Assembly: GCF_035953295.1 (NCBI RefSeq)
Contig: NZ_CP108370.1
Span: 4,989,001-5,053,000, forward strand
DNA: 64,000 bases
Reading direction: 5' to 3'
From: Streptomyces sp. NBC_01335
GTDB lineage: Bacteria > Actinomycetota > Actinomycetes > Streptomycetales > Streptomycetaceae
A program made the position numbers and the translations under genes. A model generated the notes under the pieces. That model searched no databases. It was not told the origin of the DNA and saw nothing but the letters and a program-made list of their open reading frames with translations. Positions 17,224 to 26,188 of the stretch are shown here, piece by piece (the stretch's first letter is position 1; every line of letters begins with the position of its first letter).

Positions 17224-18417
17224 CTACAGCTTCGTCAGCAGCACCTTGCGCAGCTTCGGGGTGAACGGCCGCTCGATCAGGCGGTGGATCACCCACGCCA
17301 GGACGAGCATGCAGACCGTGGTCAGCGCCATCGTGGCCCAGGACGGAACGTCGAGCTTGCGGTGGAGCACGGTCACCACCACCCAGCCCAGGTGCTCGTG
17401 GACCAGGTAGAACGGGTACGTCAACGCGCCCGCCACGGTCAGCCACTTCCAGTTCATCCAGTTCAGCAGGCCCACCGCGATGGCCGCCACGGCGGCGAAG
17501 CCGAGGGTGACGATCAGGATGATGACCAGCGCCGACCGGTTGGAGAAGGCGTCGGCGCTGTACGGGCGCCAGAGGTCGGCCACCGCGTAGTGCTGGCCGA
17601 GCAGCAGGCTCACGCCCGCGATGCCCCAGCCCAGGGCGTCCCGGCGGTCGCGGTGGACGAGGTAGAGGCCCACGCCGCCGATGAAGAACGGGGCGTACTC
17701 CGGCATCAGCACCACGTCGAGGAGCTTGCTGTCGGCCGCGTCCGTCATCACCGCGGCGATCGTCCACACCGCGCTGAAGAGCACAACCCGGCGCCGGGTG
17801 GCCCCGGGCAGGACGACGCAGAGCGCGAACAGCGCGTAGAAGCGGATCTCCGCCCAGAGGGTCCAGCACACGCCGAGCACCCGGTCCGCGCCGAGCGGCA
17901 GCTGCATCAGCGTCATGTTGAGCAGGCCGTCGCTGGGGGAGACGGCCTCGTACGTCACCATCGGCAGCGCCATGACGGCCGTCACCAGGATCACGGCGAC
18001 CCAGTAGGCCGGCATCAGGCGGGAGACGCGGGACGCGAAGAACGAGGCGAGCGGCCGTCCCCAGCCGCTCATGCAGATCACGAACCCGCTGATCACGAAG
18101 AAGATCTGCACACCGAGGCAGCCGTAGGCGAACCAGTTGTGCGCGGTGGGGAACTGCCAGTGCGGCGAACTGCCCCAGGCCTTGGTGATGTCACCGCCGC
18201 GCCCGCCGTAGTGGTAGCCCGCGACCATCAGCGCGGCCACCAGGCGCAGCCCGTCCAGGGCGCGCAGCCGGACCTTCGGTGCGGGCCGGGAGCCGGCGGG
18301 CCCCGCGGACTCCGCCGCCGGCGACAGCGGACCGGTCTCGGCGGGGAGCGACGGGAAGGGTATCGAGGGGGCGCGGGAGGTGTGATCCGCGTCCGCGGGG
18401 GTCAGGGTCAAGGCCAC
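17224..18417 (-). CDS. Acyltransferase-3 family membrane protein
   Basis: 397 residues. After a ~55-residue hydrophilic N terminus the acyltransferase-3 fold begins at LDGLRLVAALMVAGYHYGG, including the conserved His, and continues with CLGVQIFFVISGFVICMSGW and SRVSRLMPAYWVAV. About ten membrane helices follow, ending at RLIERPFTPKL, a typical C-terminal signature. The family O-acylates sugars or lipids at the membrane. It lies next to the glycopolymer cluster and could decorate that polymer (inference). Confidence 0.88.
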   Translation of the reverse strand: MALTLTPADADHTSRAPSIPFPSLPAETGPLSPAAESAGPAGSRPAPKVRLRALDGLRLVAALMVAGYHYGGRGGDITKAWGSSPHWQFPTAHNWFAYGCLGVQIFFVISGFVICMSGWGRPLASFFASRVSRLMPAYWVAVILVTAVMALPMVTYEAVSPSDGLLNMTLMQLPLGADRVLGVCWTLWAEIRFYALFALCVVLPGATRRRVVLFSAVWTIAAVMTDAADSKLLDVVLMPEYAPFFIGGVGLYLVHRDRRDALGWGIAGVSLLLGQHYAVADLWRPYSADAFSNRSALVIILIVTLGFAAVAAIAVGLLNWMNWKWLTVAGALTYPFYLVHEHLGWVVVTVLHRKLDVPSWATMALTTVCMLVLAWVIHRLIERPFTPKLRKVLLTKL

Positions 18418-18536
18418 TCCAATTCAGCGTGTGCGCCGCGTCAGCGTAGGTGCGGAAATCCCGGACAGGGGCCCGGCCGTGCGGTGTTCACGCGGGCTTC
18501 GGGGTGAGTTCACCGACCGGGTGCCGCCGTTTCCCG

Positions 18537-18572
18537 TCAGGACGCCGGTCCGTTACCGGGGCGGCGTCCTGA
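18537..18572 (-). terminator. Terminator of the left arm of the glycopolymer cluster
   Basis: TCAGGACGCC (18537-18546) pairs with 18563-18572, 14 bp past the polysialyltransferase-like stop codon; an inner CCGG/CCGG pair extends it. Confidence 0.55.
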
Positions 18573-18586
18573 CCGGCCGGGACGGT

Positions 18587-19936
18587 TCAGCGGCGCGCGC
18601 CCCGTCGCAGCGCGCGCGCCCGCTTCGCCATGCGCCGCACCGTCGTGTTGCGGGGCAGGAAGGCCAGTTGGGACGGCACGCCGCCCGGCAGGGCGAGTGC
18701 GGTCAGACGGCGGCGCTTGAAGTACCGCGAGGTCTCCCGCTTCAGGTGGGCAGAGAGATAGGCCTCAGCCTGGGGACGCAACTCGGCGTAGATCTCCGGC
18801 TGCATGGCGAAGCCCACCGCGCGGGTCAGCCCGAAGACCTCGGATCCGCTCTGCTCCCCGTCCCCGGCGGGAGGGCCGGCCGTCGGGGACGCGGTGTCCT
18901 CGACGTCGGGCAGCAGCGCGTCCGCCAGGGTGACCGGGATGCGGTTGCTGTTCTGGTACGGCGCGAGGCGTTCCAGCAGCAGTTCGGTGCCGGTGCGGGC
19001 GGTGGTCAGGCCGTAGAAGGTCTTCGCGGTGAACAGGGCGGTCGAGAAGCAGCCCACCACCAGGGCCGGACGGACCCGTTCGAAGAGCACCTCGGCGAGG
19101 ACGGGGACGTCCAGGACGGTCAGTTCCGCCCCGAGCCGCTCGGCCTCCTCCTCCAGCGCCCGGCCGTAGCGTGCGGGCGCGGTCGGATGTGGCTTGAAGA
19201 CCACCGCGCGGTGGCCCCGCCCGACGGCGCCCCGCAACATCCGCACGTGCAGGTCCTCCTCCTCCTCGGGCGTGAGGATGGAGAGCGCCGACAGGTACTG
19301 GCCGAGCAGCAGGGCGCAGTCGGAGGGAAGCGCGGGCAGCTCCGCGTCGGCGGCGCCGACCGTGCCGAGGACCTTCAGGAAGTCCGCCGCCGGGACGATC
19401 TCCGGCTCGACGCCGAACTCCGTCAGCAGCAGCGGCTCCAGACCGGGCACCAGGTCCAGGTGGAGCAGCCGGCGGACCCGGGTGCCGACCAGCGGATCGA
19501 TCTTGAAGCGGGTGGGTCCGTAGCTCATCAGGCCGTCCGCGTACACGTCGACGGGAGCGACGGAGAAGATCTGGCAGACGGCGAGGGCCGGGTTGACCTG
19601 GATGGACTCCACGGCGAGCTCGACGTCGTCGTCACCGAGCTTCCACAGCAGCCGCAGATGGCGTTCCCACAGCGGGATGTCGTCCGGGCGCGGCGACCAG
19701 CCGCCGGGGTGGAAGGGTTCGATCGCCTCGTTCCAGGAGAGCACCTCGTCGAAGCGGTCGCGCAGGCGTTCGAAGCCCGGCATCCGGTCGAGAGGGGTGC
19801 TGACCTCGGGGTTGGCCGCGTTGTTGGAGACCAGCAGGATGCGCCGGTCCACCGGGGTGAACCGGTCGGCGTCCAGGGCGGCGGCGAGGGTGGCGACTCC
19901 GTACAGCGTGGAGGCGCAGAAGATCTGGGTGGTCAT
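18587..19936 (-). CDS. Polysialyltransferase-like glycosyltransferase
   Basis: 449 residues from ATG 19936, which overlaps the stop of the upstream glycosyltransferase (ATGA). The pattern of bacterial poly-/sialyltransferases is visible in order: an acidic-Gly motif (VDVYADGLMSYGP), the HP motif (VVFKPHPTAPARY) and the Ser/Thr motif (VVGCFSTALF). Such enzymes transfer CMP-activated nonulosonic acids. The C terminus is strongly basic (KRARALRRGARR), as in peripheral membrane enzymes. With NeuA and NeuB nearby, transfer of a sialic-like acid to a wall glycopolymer is likely. Confidence 0.78.
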   Translation of the reverse strand: MTTQIFCASTLYGVATLAAALDADRFTPVDRRILLVSNNAANPEVSTPLDRMPGFERLRDRFDEVLSWNEAIEPFHPGGWSPRPDDIPLWERHLRLLWKLGDDDVELAVESIQVNPALAVCQIFSVAPVDVYADGLMSYGPTRFKIDPLVGTRVRRLLHLDLVPGLEPLLLTEFGVEPEIVPAADFLKVLGTVGAADAELPALPSDCALLLGQYLSALSILTPEEEEDLHVRMLRGAVGRGHRAVVFKPHPTAPARYGRALEEEAERLGAELTVLDVPVLAEVLFERVRPALVVGCFSTALFTAKTFYGLTTARTGTELLLERLAPYQNSNRIPVTLADALLPDVEDTASPTAGPPAGDGEQSGSEVFGLTRAVGFAMQPEIYAELRPQAEAYLSAHLKRETSRYFKRRRLTALALPGGVPSQLAFLPRNTTVRRMAKRARALRRGARR

Positions 19937-20916
19937 GCGGGTGCGGCCTCCGAGAGGGGGGCGGGCCGGCGGCGGAGCCGGCGCAGCCGGGACGAGCGCT
20001 CCAGGTCCATCGAGTCGAGTGCTTCGTCGAGGACGTCCTGGGGCAGCCGGCGCAGGGCCGCCGCGCTCATGGACCGCAGCTTGCGCGCGACCGCCGGCTC
20101 GAACTTTTCGATGGTGTTCAGGTGGTGCGCGATGATCGCGCAGTACGTGCGGACGGCCTTCGGGAGGAACAGCGCGGCATCCCGGTCCGCCTGCGTCTCC
20201 GCCACGACCTGGTCGAACGCGGGGATGAAGTCGAGCTGGCGGACATCGCCGATCTGGGTGAGCGACGAGGTGACCCCGCGCCGGTAGAAGATGCCGAGCA
20301 GCCGGCCGGCCACCGCGAAGGACTCGGCCTCCCGGTGCAGCCGCCAGATCCACGGCCGGTCCTCGGCGGTGTGCAGGTTCTCGGGAAAGTGCAGGAGGCC
20401 CCGCTCGACGAGCCGGCGGTGATAGACGCCCGCCCACGAGTACGGATAGTCGACCGGCGTCGAACGGTTGCCCGGCAGAATCACGTCGCGCGGCGAGAGG
20501 ACGGTGTCCCGCCTGCCGTACGGAACCCGGTGGACGACACGTTCGGTGCCCGTGCACCGGACGTGATCGGTGCGCACGAAATCGCATCCCAGTTCCTCGA
20601 TGGACGACACGAGCCGCGCGAAATAGCCGGGCGCCACCCAGTCGTCGCCGTCGAGGAAAGTGAGGTATTCGCCGCGCGCGGCGTCGATCCCGGTATTGCG
20701 CGCGGCGGACACCCCGCTCTCCTCGCGCCGGATGAGGACGGCGCCCGGCAGGTCTTCCGCGGCGCGTTCCAGGATTTCGCGCGTCCCGTCGCTCGAACAG
20801 TCGTCGACGAGGATGAATTCGAAGTCGTCACGCGCGTTCGCGCGCAGACTCTTCAGGGCTTCGGGGGCATATCGCTGCACATTGAAGAAGGGCAGGATGA
20901 CGGAGAGCTTGACCAC
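19933..20916 (-). CDS. Glycosyltransferase family 2
   Basis: 327 residues from GTG 20916. GT-A fold with LSVILPFFNVQRYAPEALKS, the nucleotide-binding FILVDDCSSDGTREIL, and the metal-binding DGDDW (YLTFLDGDDWVAPGYF). The donor sugar cannot be told from the sequence. It has no membrane helix, so it acts in the cytoplasm at the membrane face. It is coupled by a 4-base overlap to the polysialyltransferase-like gene and is divergent from the four-gene plus-strand arm of the cluster. Confidence 0.9.
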   Translation of the reverse strand: MVKLSVILPFFNVQRYAPEALKSLRANARDDFEFILVDDCSSDGTREILERAAEDLPGAVLIRREESGVSAARNTGIDAARGEYLTFLDGDDWVAPGYFARLVSSIEELGCDFVRTDHVRCTGTERVVHRVPYGRRDTVLSPRDVILPGNRSTPVDYPYSWAGVYHRRLVERGLLHFPENLHTAEDRPWIWRLHREAESFAVAGRLLGIFYRRGVTSSLTQIGDVRQLDFIPAFDQVVAETQADRDAALFLPKAVRTYCAIIAHHLNTIEKFEPAVARKLRSMSAAALRRLPQDVLDEALDSMDLERSSRLRRLRRRPAPLSEAAPA

Positions 20917-21122
20917 GGCAGCACGCTAGATGCGGACCCGTCCCATTCCCCGTCCAGTGGGAGTACGGGGCATGAACTCCGTGTGTCGGTACCGCGAACG
21001 GCCCAGCATCAAAGGTGAGTTCGAGGGCATTCGAATCGCGACCCCAATCGTCAGCGGGCTGTTAACCCTTTGTTGCCATCGTGTTGGGCCGCTCAACGAA
21101 ATGGCTTCCTACCTTCTAGGAC

Positions 21123-22505
21123 GTGCCCCCACGTACCAATGACCAGGCCGAACCCGCCGAAGCCGCCACGCACCCCGCGGCGCTCCGGGTGGCCGTCCTC
21201 GCCGACTCCGACACCCGGTGGAAATGGGGCGCGCTCACCGCGCGCCGTCTGACCGCCGCGGGCGGCACCTCCGTCACGGAGCGTCCGGTCGAGATCAGCG
21301 GGCTCCTGCTGCGCGGCCGGGCCACCCCCACCGCGCGCCAGCTCGCCGAGGTCGGCGACGTGGGCGTCGACGCCGGACGGGTCCGCGAGGTCACCGCCGT
21401 CGAGTTCCTGCACACCGTGCGGGAAGAGGCGTACGACGTCGTCGTGCTCGCCCTCGTCGGCGGCGGCGTCCAGGCGATGCTGCACGGTCTCGCCGCCCTC
21501 GGCCTGCCCCGCAGGCCCGTGGTCGTCACCGGCTACGTCGGGGTCGTGTACGAGAAGCTCGCCGACGGGCTCCTGCTCCGCCACGGCGCCGACGTCGTCC
21601 TCGCCAACTCGGCCCACGACGCGGAACGCTTCCGCGCCGTGTACGAAGGGGTCGGCGCCGACGCGAGCGCCGTCACCGAGGCGGCCCTGCCGTTCCTCGG
21701 CGGCGCCCCGCACACCCCCGAACCCGGCCGCGACACCGTCGTGTTCGCCGCACAGCCGTCCGTACCGGCGTCCCGCGCCGACCGTACGTACCTGCTGCGC
21801 AGGCTCGTCGAGCACGCCCGCAAGCACCCCGGCCGCGAGGTGCTGCTCAAGCTCCGCTCCAAGCCGGGCGAGCACACCACGCACATCGAGGAGCTGCCCT
21901 ACCAGCGGCTCGCCGAGCGGCTGGTAGGCGGCCTGCCCCCCAACTTCCGCCTGGTGTACGGGCACATGGGCGAGGTCCTCGACCGTACCGACCTGCTCGT
22001 CACCGTCTCCTCCACCGCCGCGCTGGAATCGCTGCACCGGTCCATCCCGACCGCGATCCTCAGTGACCTCGGCGTCCGCGAGACGCTCGGCAACCACCAC
22101 TTCGTCGGCTCCGGGCTCATCACCTCCTGGGACCGGCTCGACGACGGCCTGCACCCCGTCCCCGACCCCGAGTGGCTCGCGGGCCAGGGCGTCGCCGCCG
22201 ACGGCACGTACGCCACCGCCTACGACGGCGCCCGCGACCGGGTCGGCGCCCTGCTCGCCGCCGGTGAACTGCCGCCGCTCACCCCCTACTACACCCCCGC
22301 CACCGCGCCGGGATACCTCCCCGGCATCCTCGCCCGCCACCACCTCGGCCCCGACGGCCGGCCGCTGCCCGGTGCGGCGGCCCCCGTCGCCACCGGCCGC
22401 ATCAGGGGCGCGGTGCGCGAGACCGTCCGCAACGCGGCGCGCGGCGCCTACCGGCAGGGCGTCCAGCGCGTCGCCCCCGTGATCCGGCGGATGGGCGAAC
22501 TGTGA
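21123..22505 (+). CDS. DUF6716-type putative glycosyltransferase
   Basis: 460 residues from GTG 21123. The first half has a Rossmann-like start (LRVAVLADSDTRWKWGALTA). The second half shows a GT-B/CDP-glycerol-transferase-like arrangement: VVFAAQPSVPASRADR, VLLKLRSKPGEHTTHIEE and LLVTVSSTAALESL. The C terminus is basic. I recognise it as the family found next to NeuA/NeuB in streptomycetes. First gene of a four-gene operon with neuA, neuB and another transferase. Confidence 0.75.
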   Translation: MPPRTNDQAEPAEAATHPAALRVAVLADSDTRWKWGALTARRLTAAGGTSVTERPVEISGLLLRGRATPTARQLAEVGDVGVDAGRVREVTAVEFLHTVREEAYDVVVLALVGGGVQAMLHGLAALGLPRRPVVVTGYVGVVYEKLADGLLLRHGADVVLANSAHDAERFRAVYEGVGADASAVTEAALPFLGGAPHTPEPGRDTVVFAAQPSVPASRADRTYLLRRLVEHARKHPGREVLLKLRSKPGEHTTHIEELPYQRLAERLVGGLPPNFRLVYGHMGEVLDRTDLLVTVSSTAALESLHRSIPTAILSDLGVRETLGNHHFVGSGLITSWDRLDDGLHPVPDPEWLAGQGVAADGTYATAYDGARDRVGALLAAGELPPLTPYYTPATAPGYLPGILARHHLGPDGRPLPGAAAPVATGRIRGAVRETVRNAARGAYRQGVQRVAPVIRRMGEL

Positions 22506-22525
22506 CCACCACTTCAGGAGCATCC

Positions 22526-23842
22526 ATGACGACACCCACCGTCCTCGCGGTGATCCCCGCCCGGGGCGGATCCAAGGGCGTCCCCGCCAAGAACCTCGCC
22601 CGGGTGGGCGGCGTCCCCCTGGTGTCCCGCGCGGTCCGCGCCTGCCTCGGGTCCACCGAGGTCACGGACGTCGTCGTCTCCACCGACGACCCCGCGATCG
22701 CCGAAGCCGCCCGGATCGCCGGCGAGACGGCGGGCGCGCCCGGCCGGGTGCACGTCGTGCGGCGCCCCGCGGACATCTCCGGGGACACCGCGACGAGCGA
22801 GGACGCCGTCCTGCACGCGCTCGACGCCTTCGAGGCGCTCGGCGGCCGGGCCGCCGACGTGGTGCTGCTCGTCCAGTGCACCAGCCCGTTCGTCTCCCGC
22901 GAGGACGTCGACCAGGTGGCCCGCGCGGTCGCCCGCGAAGGCGCCGACACCGCCGTCACCGTCGCCCCGTTCCACGGCTTCGTGTGGCGCGACGGGGAAG
23001 CGGTCGAGGAGAGCAGCTACGGCGTCAACCACGACAAGTCCGTCCGCCCCCGCCGCCAGGACCGCCCGCAGGACCTCCTGGAGACCGGCGCCGCTTACGC
23101 CATGGACGTGGCCGGATTCCGCACGCACCGCCACCGCTTCTTCGGCCACACCGCGCTGGTCCGTACGGACCCGGCGCGCGTGCTGGAGATCGACGACCCG
23201 CACGACCTGGCCCGAGCCCGCGCGCTCGCCCCGCTCCTCGACCCGTCGCCGCTGCCGACCCTCGCGGACGTGGACGCCGTCGTGCTCGACTTCGACGGCA
23301 CCCAGACCGACGACCGGGTCATGGTCGACCAGAACGGCCACGAGACGGTCTCCGTCCACCGCGGCGACGGCCTCGGCATCGCGGCCCTGCGCCGCGCCGG
23401 GCTGGACGTCCTCATCCTGTCGACCGAGCAGAACCCGGTCGTCGCCGCCCGCGCCCGCAAGCTCCAGGTCCCCGTGCTGCACGGCATCGACCGCAAGGAC
23501 CTCGCACTCAAGCAGTGGTGCGACGAGCGGGGCGTCAGCCCCGACCGGGTCCTCTACGCCGGCAACGACGTCAACGACCTGGCCTGCTTCGCCCTGGCGG
23601 GCTGGCCGGTCGCGGTCGCGAGTGCCCACGACTCCGTACGGACCGCGGCCCGTGCCGTGACCGAGACCCCCGGCGGCCAGGGTGCGATCCGCGAGATCGC
23701 GGGCTGGCTCCTGGGCCCCGAACTGACCCGGACCCGGGCCGACGTCGGCTCTGTCGTCGCCCCCGCGACCACCGTCCCCGCGACCACCACCCCCACGGGC
23801 ACCACCTCCACCGTCAACACCCCCACGATCACCACCAAGTAA
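22526..23842 (+). CDS. neuA: CMP-nonulosonate cytidylyltransferase fused to a HAD phosphatase
   Basis: 438 residues from ATG 22526 with AGGAG 5 bp upstream; a GTG at 22502 overlapping the previous stop is less likely. Residues ~6-235 are CMP-sialate synthetase: the CTP loop IPARGGSKGVPAKNLA, then VVLLVQCTSPFVS. Residues ~245-400 are a KdsC-like HAD domain with all motifs: VVLDFDGTQTDD, ILSTEQ, the Lys in RKDLALK, and YAGNDVNDLACF. The two steps of dephosphorylating and activating a nonulosonic acid could thus be joined in one chain. A Thr-rich tail of ~35 residues ends the protein. Confidence 0.9.
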   Translation: MTTPTVLAVIPARGGSKGVPAKNLARVGGVPLVSRAVRACLGSTEVTDVVVSTDDPAIAEAARIAGETAGAPGRVHVVRRPADISGDTATSEDAVLHALDAFEALGGRAADVVLLVQCTSPFVSREDVDQVARAVAREGADTAVTVAPFHGFVWRDGEAVEESSYGVNHDKSVRPRRQDRPQDLLETGAAYAMDVAGFRTHRHRFFGHTALVRTDPARVLEIDDPHDLARARALAPLLDPSPLPTLADVDAVVLDFDGTQTDDRVMVDQNGHETVSVHRGDGLGIAALRRAGLDVLILSTEQNPVVAARARKLQVPVLHGIDRKDLALKQWCDERGVSPDRVLYAGNDVNDLACFALAGWPVAVASAHDSVRTAARAVTETPGGQGAIREIAGWLLGPELTRTRADVGSVVAPATTVPATTTPTGTTSTVNTPTITTK

Positions 23843-23856
23843 GGAACACCCTCACC

Positions 23857-24789
23857 ATGAGCGACTCCCGTCTGCGCACCTTCGGCTCCCGCACCGCCGG
23901 CCCCGGCCGGCCCGTGTACATCACCGGAGAGATCGGCATCAACCACAACGGCGAGCTGGACAACGCCCTCGCCCTGATCGACGTGGCCGCCGACGCGGGC
24001 TGCGACGCCGTCAAGTTCCAGAAGCGCACCCCGGAGATCTGCACCCCGCGCGACCAGTGGGACATCGAGCGCGACACCCCCTGGGGCCGGATGACGTACA
24101 TCGACTACCGCCACCGCGTCGAGTTCGGCGAGGCCGAGTACCACGCCATCTCCGAGCACTGCGCCAAGCGCGGCATCGACTGGTTCGCCTCCCCGTGGGA
24201 CACCGAGGCCGTCGCCTTCCTGGAGAAGTTCGACGTCCCCGCCCACAAGGTCGCCTCGGCCTCCCTCACCGACGACGAGCTGCTCCGCGCCCTGCGCGCC
24301 ACCGGCCGCACCGTCATCCTCTCCACCGGCATGTCGACCCCGAAGCAGATCCGCCACGCGGTCGAGGTCCTCGGCAGCGACAACATCCTCATGTGCCACG
24401 CCACGTCGACGTACCCGTCGGTCGCCGAGGAGCTCAACCTCCGCGTCATCAACACGCTCCAGGCCGAGTACCCCAACGTCCCGATCGGCTACAGCGGCCA
24501 CGAGACCGGCCTCCAGACCACGCTGGCCGCCGTCGCGCTGGGCGCCACCTTCGTCGAGCGCCACATCACCCTGGACCGCGCCATGTGGGGTTCCGACCAG
24601 GCCGCCTCCGTCGAGCCGCAGGGCCTGGCCCGCCTCGTCCGCGACATCCGCACCATCGAGGCGTCCCTCGGTGACGGCGTCAAGAAGGTCTACGCGTCGG
24701 AGCTCGGCCCGATGAAGAAGCTCCGCCGCGTCGCGGGCGTCGTCGCCGAGGCCGAGAGCGCGACGGCCGCCGAGCCGGCCGCGGTCTGA
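23857..24789 (+). CDS. neuB: Nonulosonic (sialic/Kdn-type) acid synthase
   Basis: 310 residues. It condenses phosphoenolpyruvate with a hexose-type sugar to a nine-carbon acid. NeuB barrel motifs are present: ITGEIGINHNGELDNA, CDAVKFQKRTPE, FASPWD, LSTGMST, CHATSTYPS and IGYSGHETG, then ERHITLDRAMWGSDQAAS. The usual C-terminal antifreeze-like (SAF) domain of ~60 residues, which caps the neighbour's active site in the dimer, is absent. The gene starts 14 bp after neuA-HAD. Confidence 0.92.
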   Translation: MSDSRLRTFGSRTAGPGRPVYITGEIGINHNGELDNALALIDVAADAGCDAVKFQKRTPEICTPRDQWDIERDTPWGRMTYIDYRHRVEFGEAEYHAISEHCAKRGIDWFASPWDTEAVAFLEKFDVPAHKVASASLTDDELLRALRATGRTVILSTGMSTPKQIRHAVEVLGSDNILMCHATSTYPSVAEELNLRVINTLQAEYPNVPIGYSGHETGLQTTLAAVALGATFVERHITLDRAMWGSDQAASVEPQGLARLVRDIRTIEASLGDGVKKVYASELGPMKKLRRVAGVVAEAESATAAEPAAV

Positions 24790-24800
24790 GACGACCTCCG

Positions 24801-25850
24801 GTGAATCTCGCCTTCGTCGAGAGCCCGGTCCAGCTCCTGAACGTCCTGGAGTGGACCCACGCCATGGGGGAGGAGGCGCCGGCCGTCACCACGGTCGTCG
24901 TCCTCCCCCCGGTCGACCCGATGTCGCGCGGCCAACTGCGCAGGATGGCCGACCTGGCCCGCGACGAGGGCATCACCGTGCGCTGGCAGGAAGCGCGCGG
25001 CGAACAGGGCACCCCGGTCAAGACGCTGCGCGCCCTGGCCGCACTGGTGCGCAGGGCCGACCACGTCGTGATCGGCGACCCGTTCTCCCGTTACGTCCAG
25101 CTCCTGCTGAGCATCGTGCGGACGGGACACCTCACGGTGGTCGACGACGGCACCGCCACGATGGAGTTCGTGGCGCAGCTCGCCCGCGGCGAGCGGCTGG
25201 TGCGCTGGCACCGCAAGGGGAACAGGGGACCGCGCGAGCTGCTGCTCGCGCCGGTCACCGCCTCCGCCCGCCGCCGGTTCGTCCCCTCGGACCGGCACCG
25301 CGTCGAGGTGTTCACCGCGATGCCGGTGGAGGCGCCCGAGGGGGTCGAGATCACCGCCAACACCTTCTCCTGGACCCGCGCCCGCTTCGGCCCGCCGCGT
25401 CTGACCAAGGGCGCCGACATCGTCGGCACCTCCCTGGTGGAGACCGGCGTGGTCGAGGCGGTGCCGTACCAGGAGGCGGTGGCGGCCCTCGCCCGTACGC
25501 ACGGCGCCACCCGCTACTTCGCCCACCGCCGCGAGGCGACCGGCAAGCTCCACGCCCTGGAAGCCGCCACCGGCCTGGAGATCGTCCGCCCGGACCTGCC
25601 GCTGGAGCTCATCGCCCGGCGCGGCCCCATCGGCCGTACCGTGCTGAGCTTCCCCTCCACCGTGGTGCACACGCTGCCCCTCGCGCTGGCGGGGACCGGG
25701 GTCAAGGTCGCGGTCTGCGACATCGATCCTCGGTGGCTGCGGGACACGGCGTCCCCGCGCGCGCAGGGCTTCCTCTCGGGCGTCACCGAGACCGCCCGGG
25801 ACGTGCACCGGCTGGCCTTCGCCCCGCTGGCCCCGCCGGCGGGCACCTGA
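24801..25850 (+). CDS. Putative sialyltransferase-like glycosyltransferase
   Basis: 349 residues from GTG 24801, 11 bp after neuB. It shows weak versions of the sialyltransferase (GT52/polysialyltransferase) pattern: an N-terminal strand NLAFVESPVQLLNVLE, the acidic-Gly motif LTVVDDGTATME, a basic motif RYFAHRREATGK where the HP motif is expected, and FPSTVVHTLPLAL. It probably uses the CMP-sugar made by the preceding genes. Alternative: another GT-B transferase of the same polymer. Confidence 0.7.
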   Translation: MNLAFVESPVQLLNVLEWTHAMGEEAPAVTTVVVLPPVDPMSRGQLRRMADLARDEGITVRWQEARGEQGTPVKTLRALAALVRRADHVVIGDPFSRYVQLLLSIVRTGHLTVVDDGTATMEFVAQLARGERLVRWHRKGNRGPRELLLAPVTASARRRFVPSDRHRVEVFTAMPVEAPEGVEITANTFSWTRARFGPPRLTKGADIVGTSLVETGVVEAVPYQEAVAALARTHGATRYFAHRREATGKLHALEAATGLEIVRPDLPLELIARRGPIGRTVLSFPSTVVHTLPLALAGTGVKVAVCDIDPRWLRDTASPRAQGFLSGVTETARDVHRLAFAPLAPPAGT

Positions 25851-26188
25851 CCACGGCCCGGCCGATGCCCCCCGGCACGGGAGACCCGGCCCCCGGCCCG
25901 ACCGGCCCTGCGGCCCCGGCCCCGGCCCCCACGGCGTACGCGGCTCACCGCCCGTACGCCGTTCGTCGTAGCGGCCGCCCTGCGTCGTGCGGGCGCACGG
26001 GCTCGGGTCCGTACGGGGCCGCAGGGACCCGAACTGCCCACCCGTACGGCGCAAACGGGAAAAATGGCGGAGTCTACCCACCGCGCGTGCGGCCCACACG
26101 TTTCCGCACCGTTTCATATTCATCCGAGGTGCTGAAGTTTTGTTGATCCATGTCCGGTCGGAGGGTTGGTAGGCATACCCTTCGATGG
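25851..26188. other. Intergenic region with terminator and probable promoter
   Basis: ACGGCGTACG (25931-25940) pairs with 25953-25962 and could end the glycopolymer operon. The right half (about 26050-26150) is AT-richer and probably holds the promoter of the M20 hydrolase. No reading frame of note. Confidence 0.5.

Noticed and set aside
24801..25850. Reading this gene as a second authentic polysialyltransferase
   Set aside because: The HP motif is not conserved (HR instead), so only a general sialyltransferase-like call is justified.
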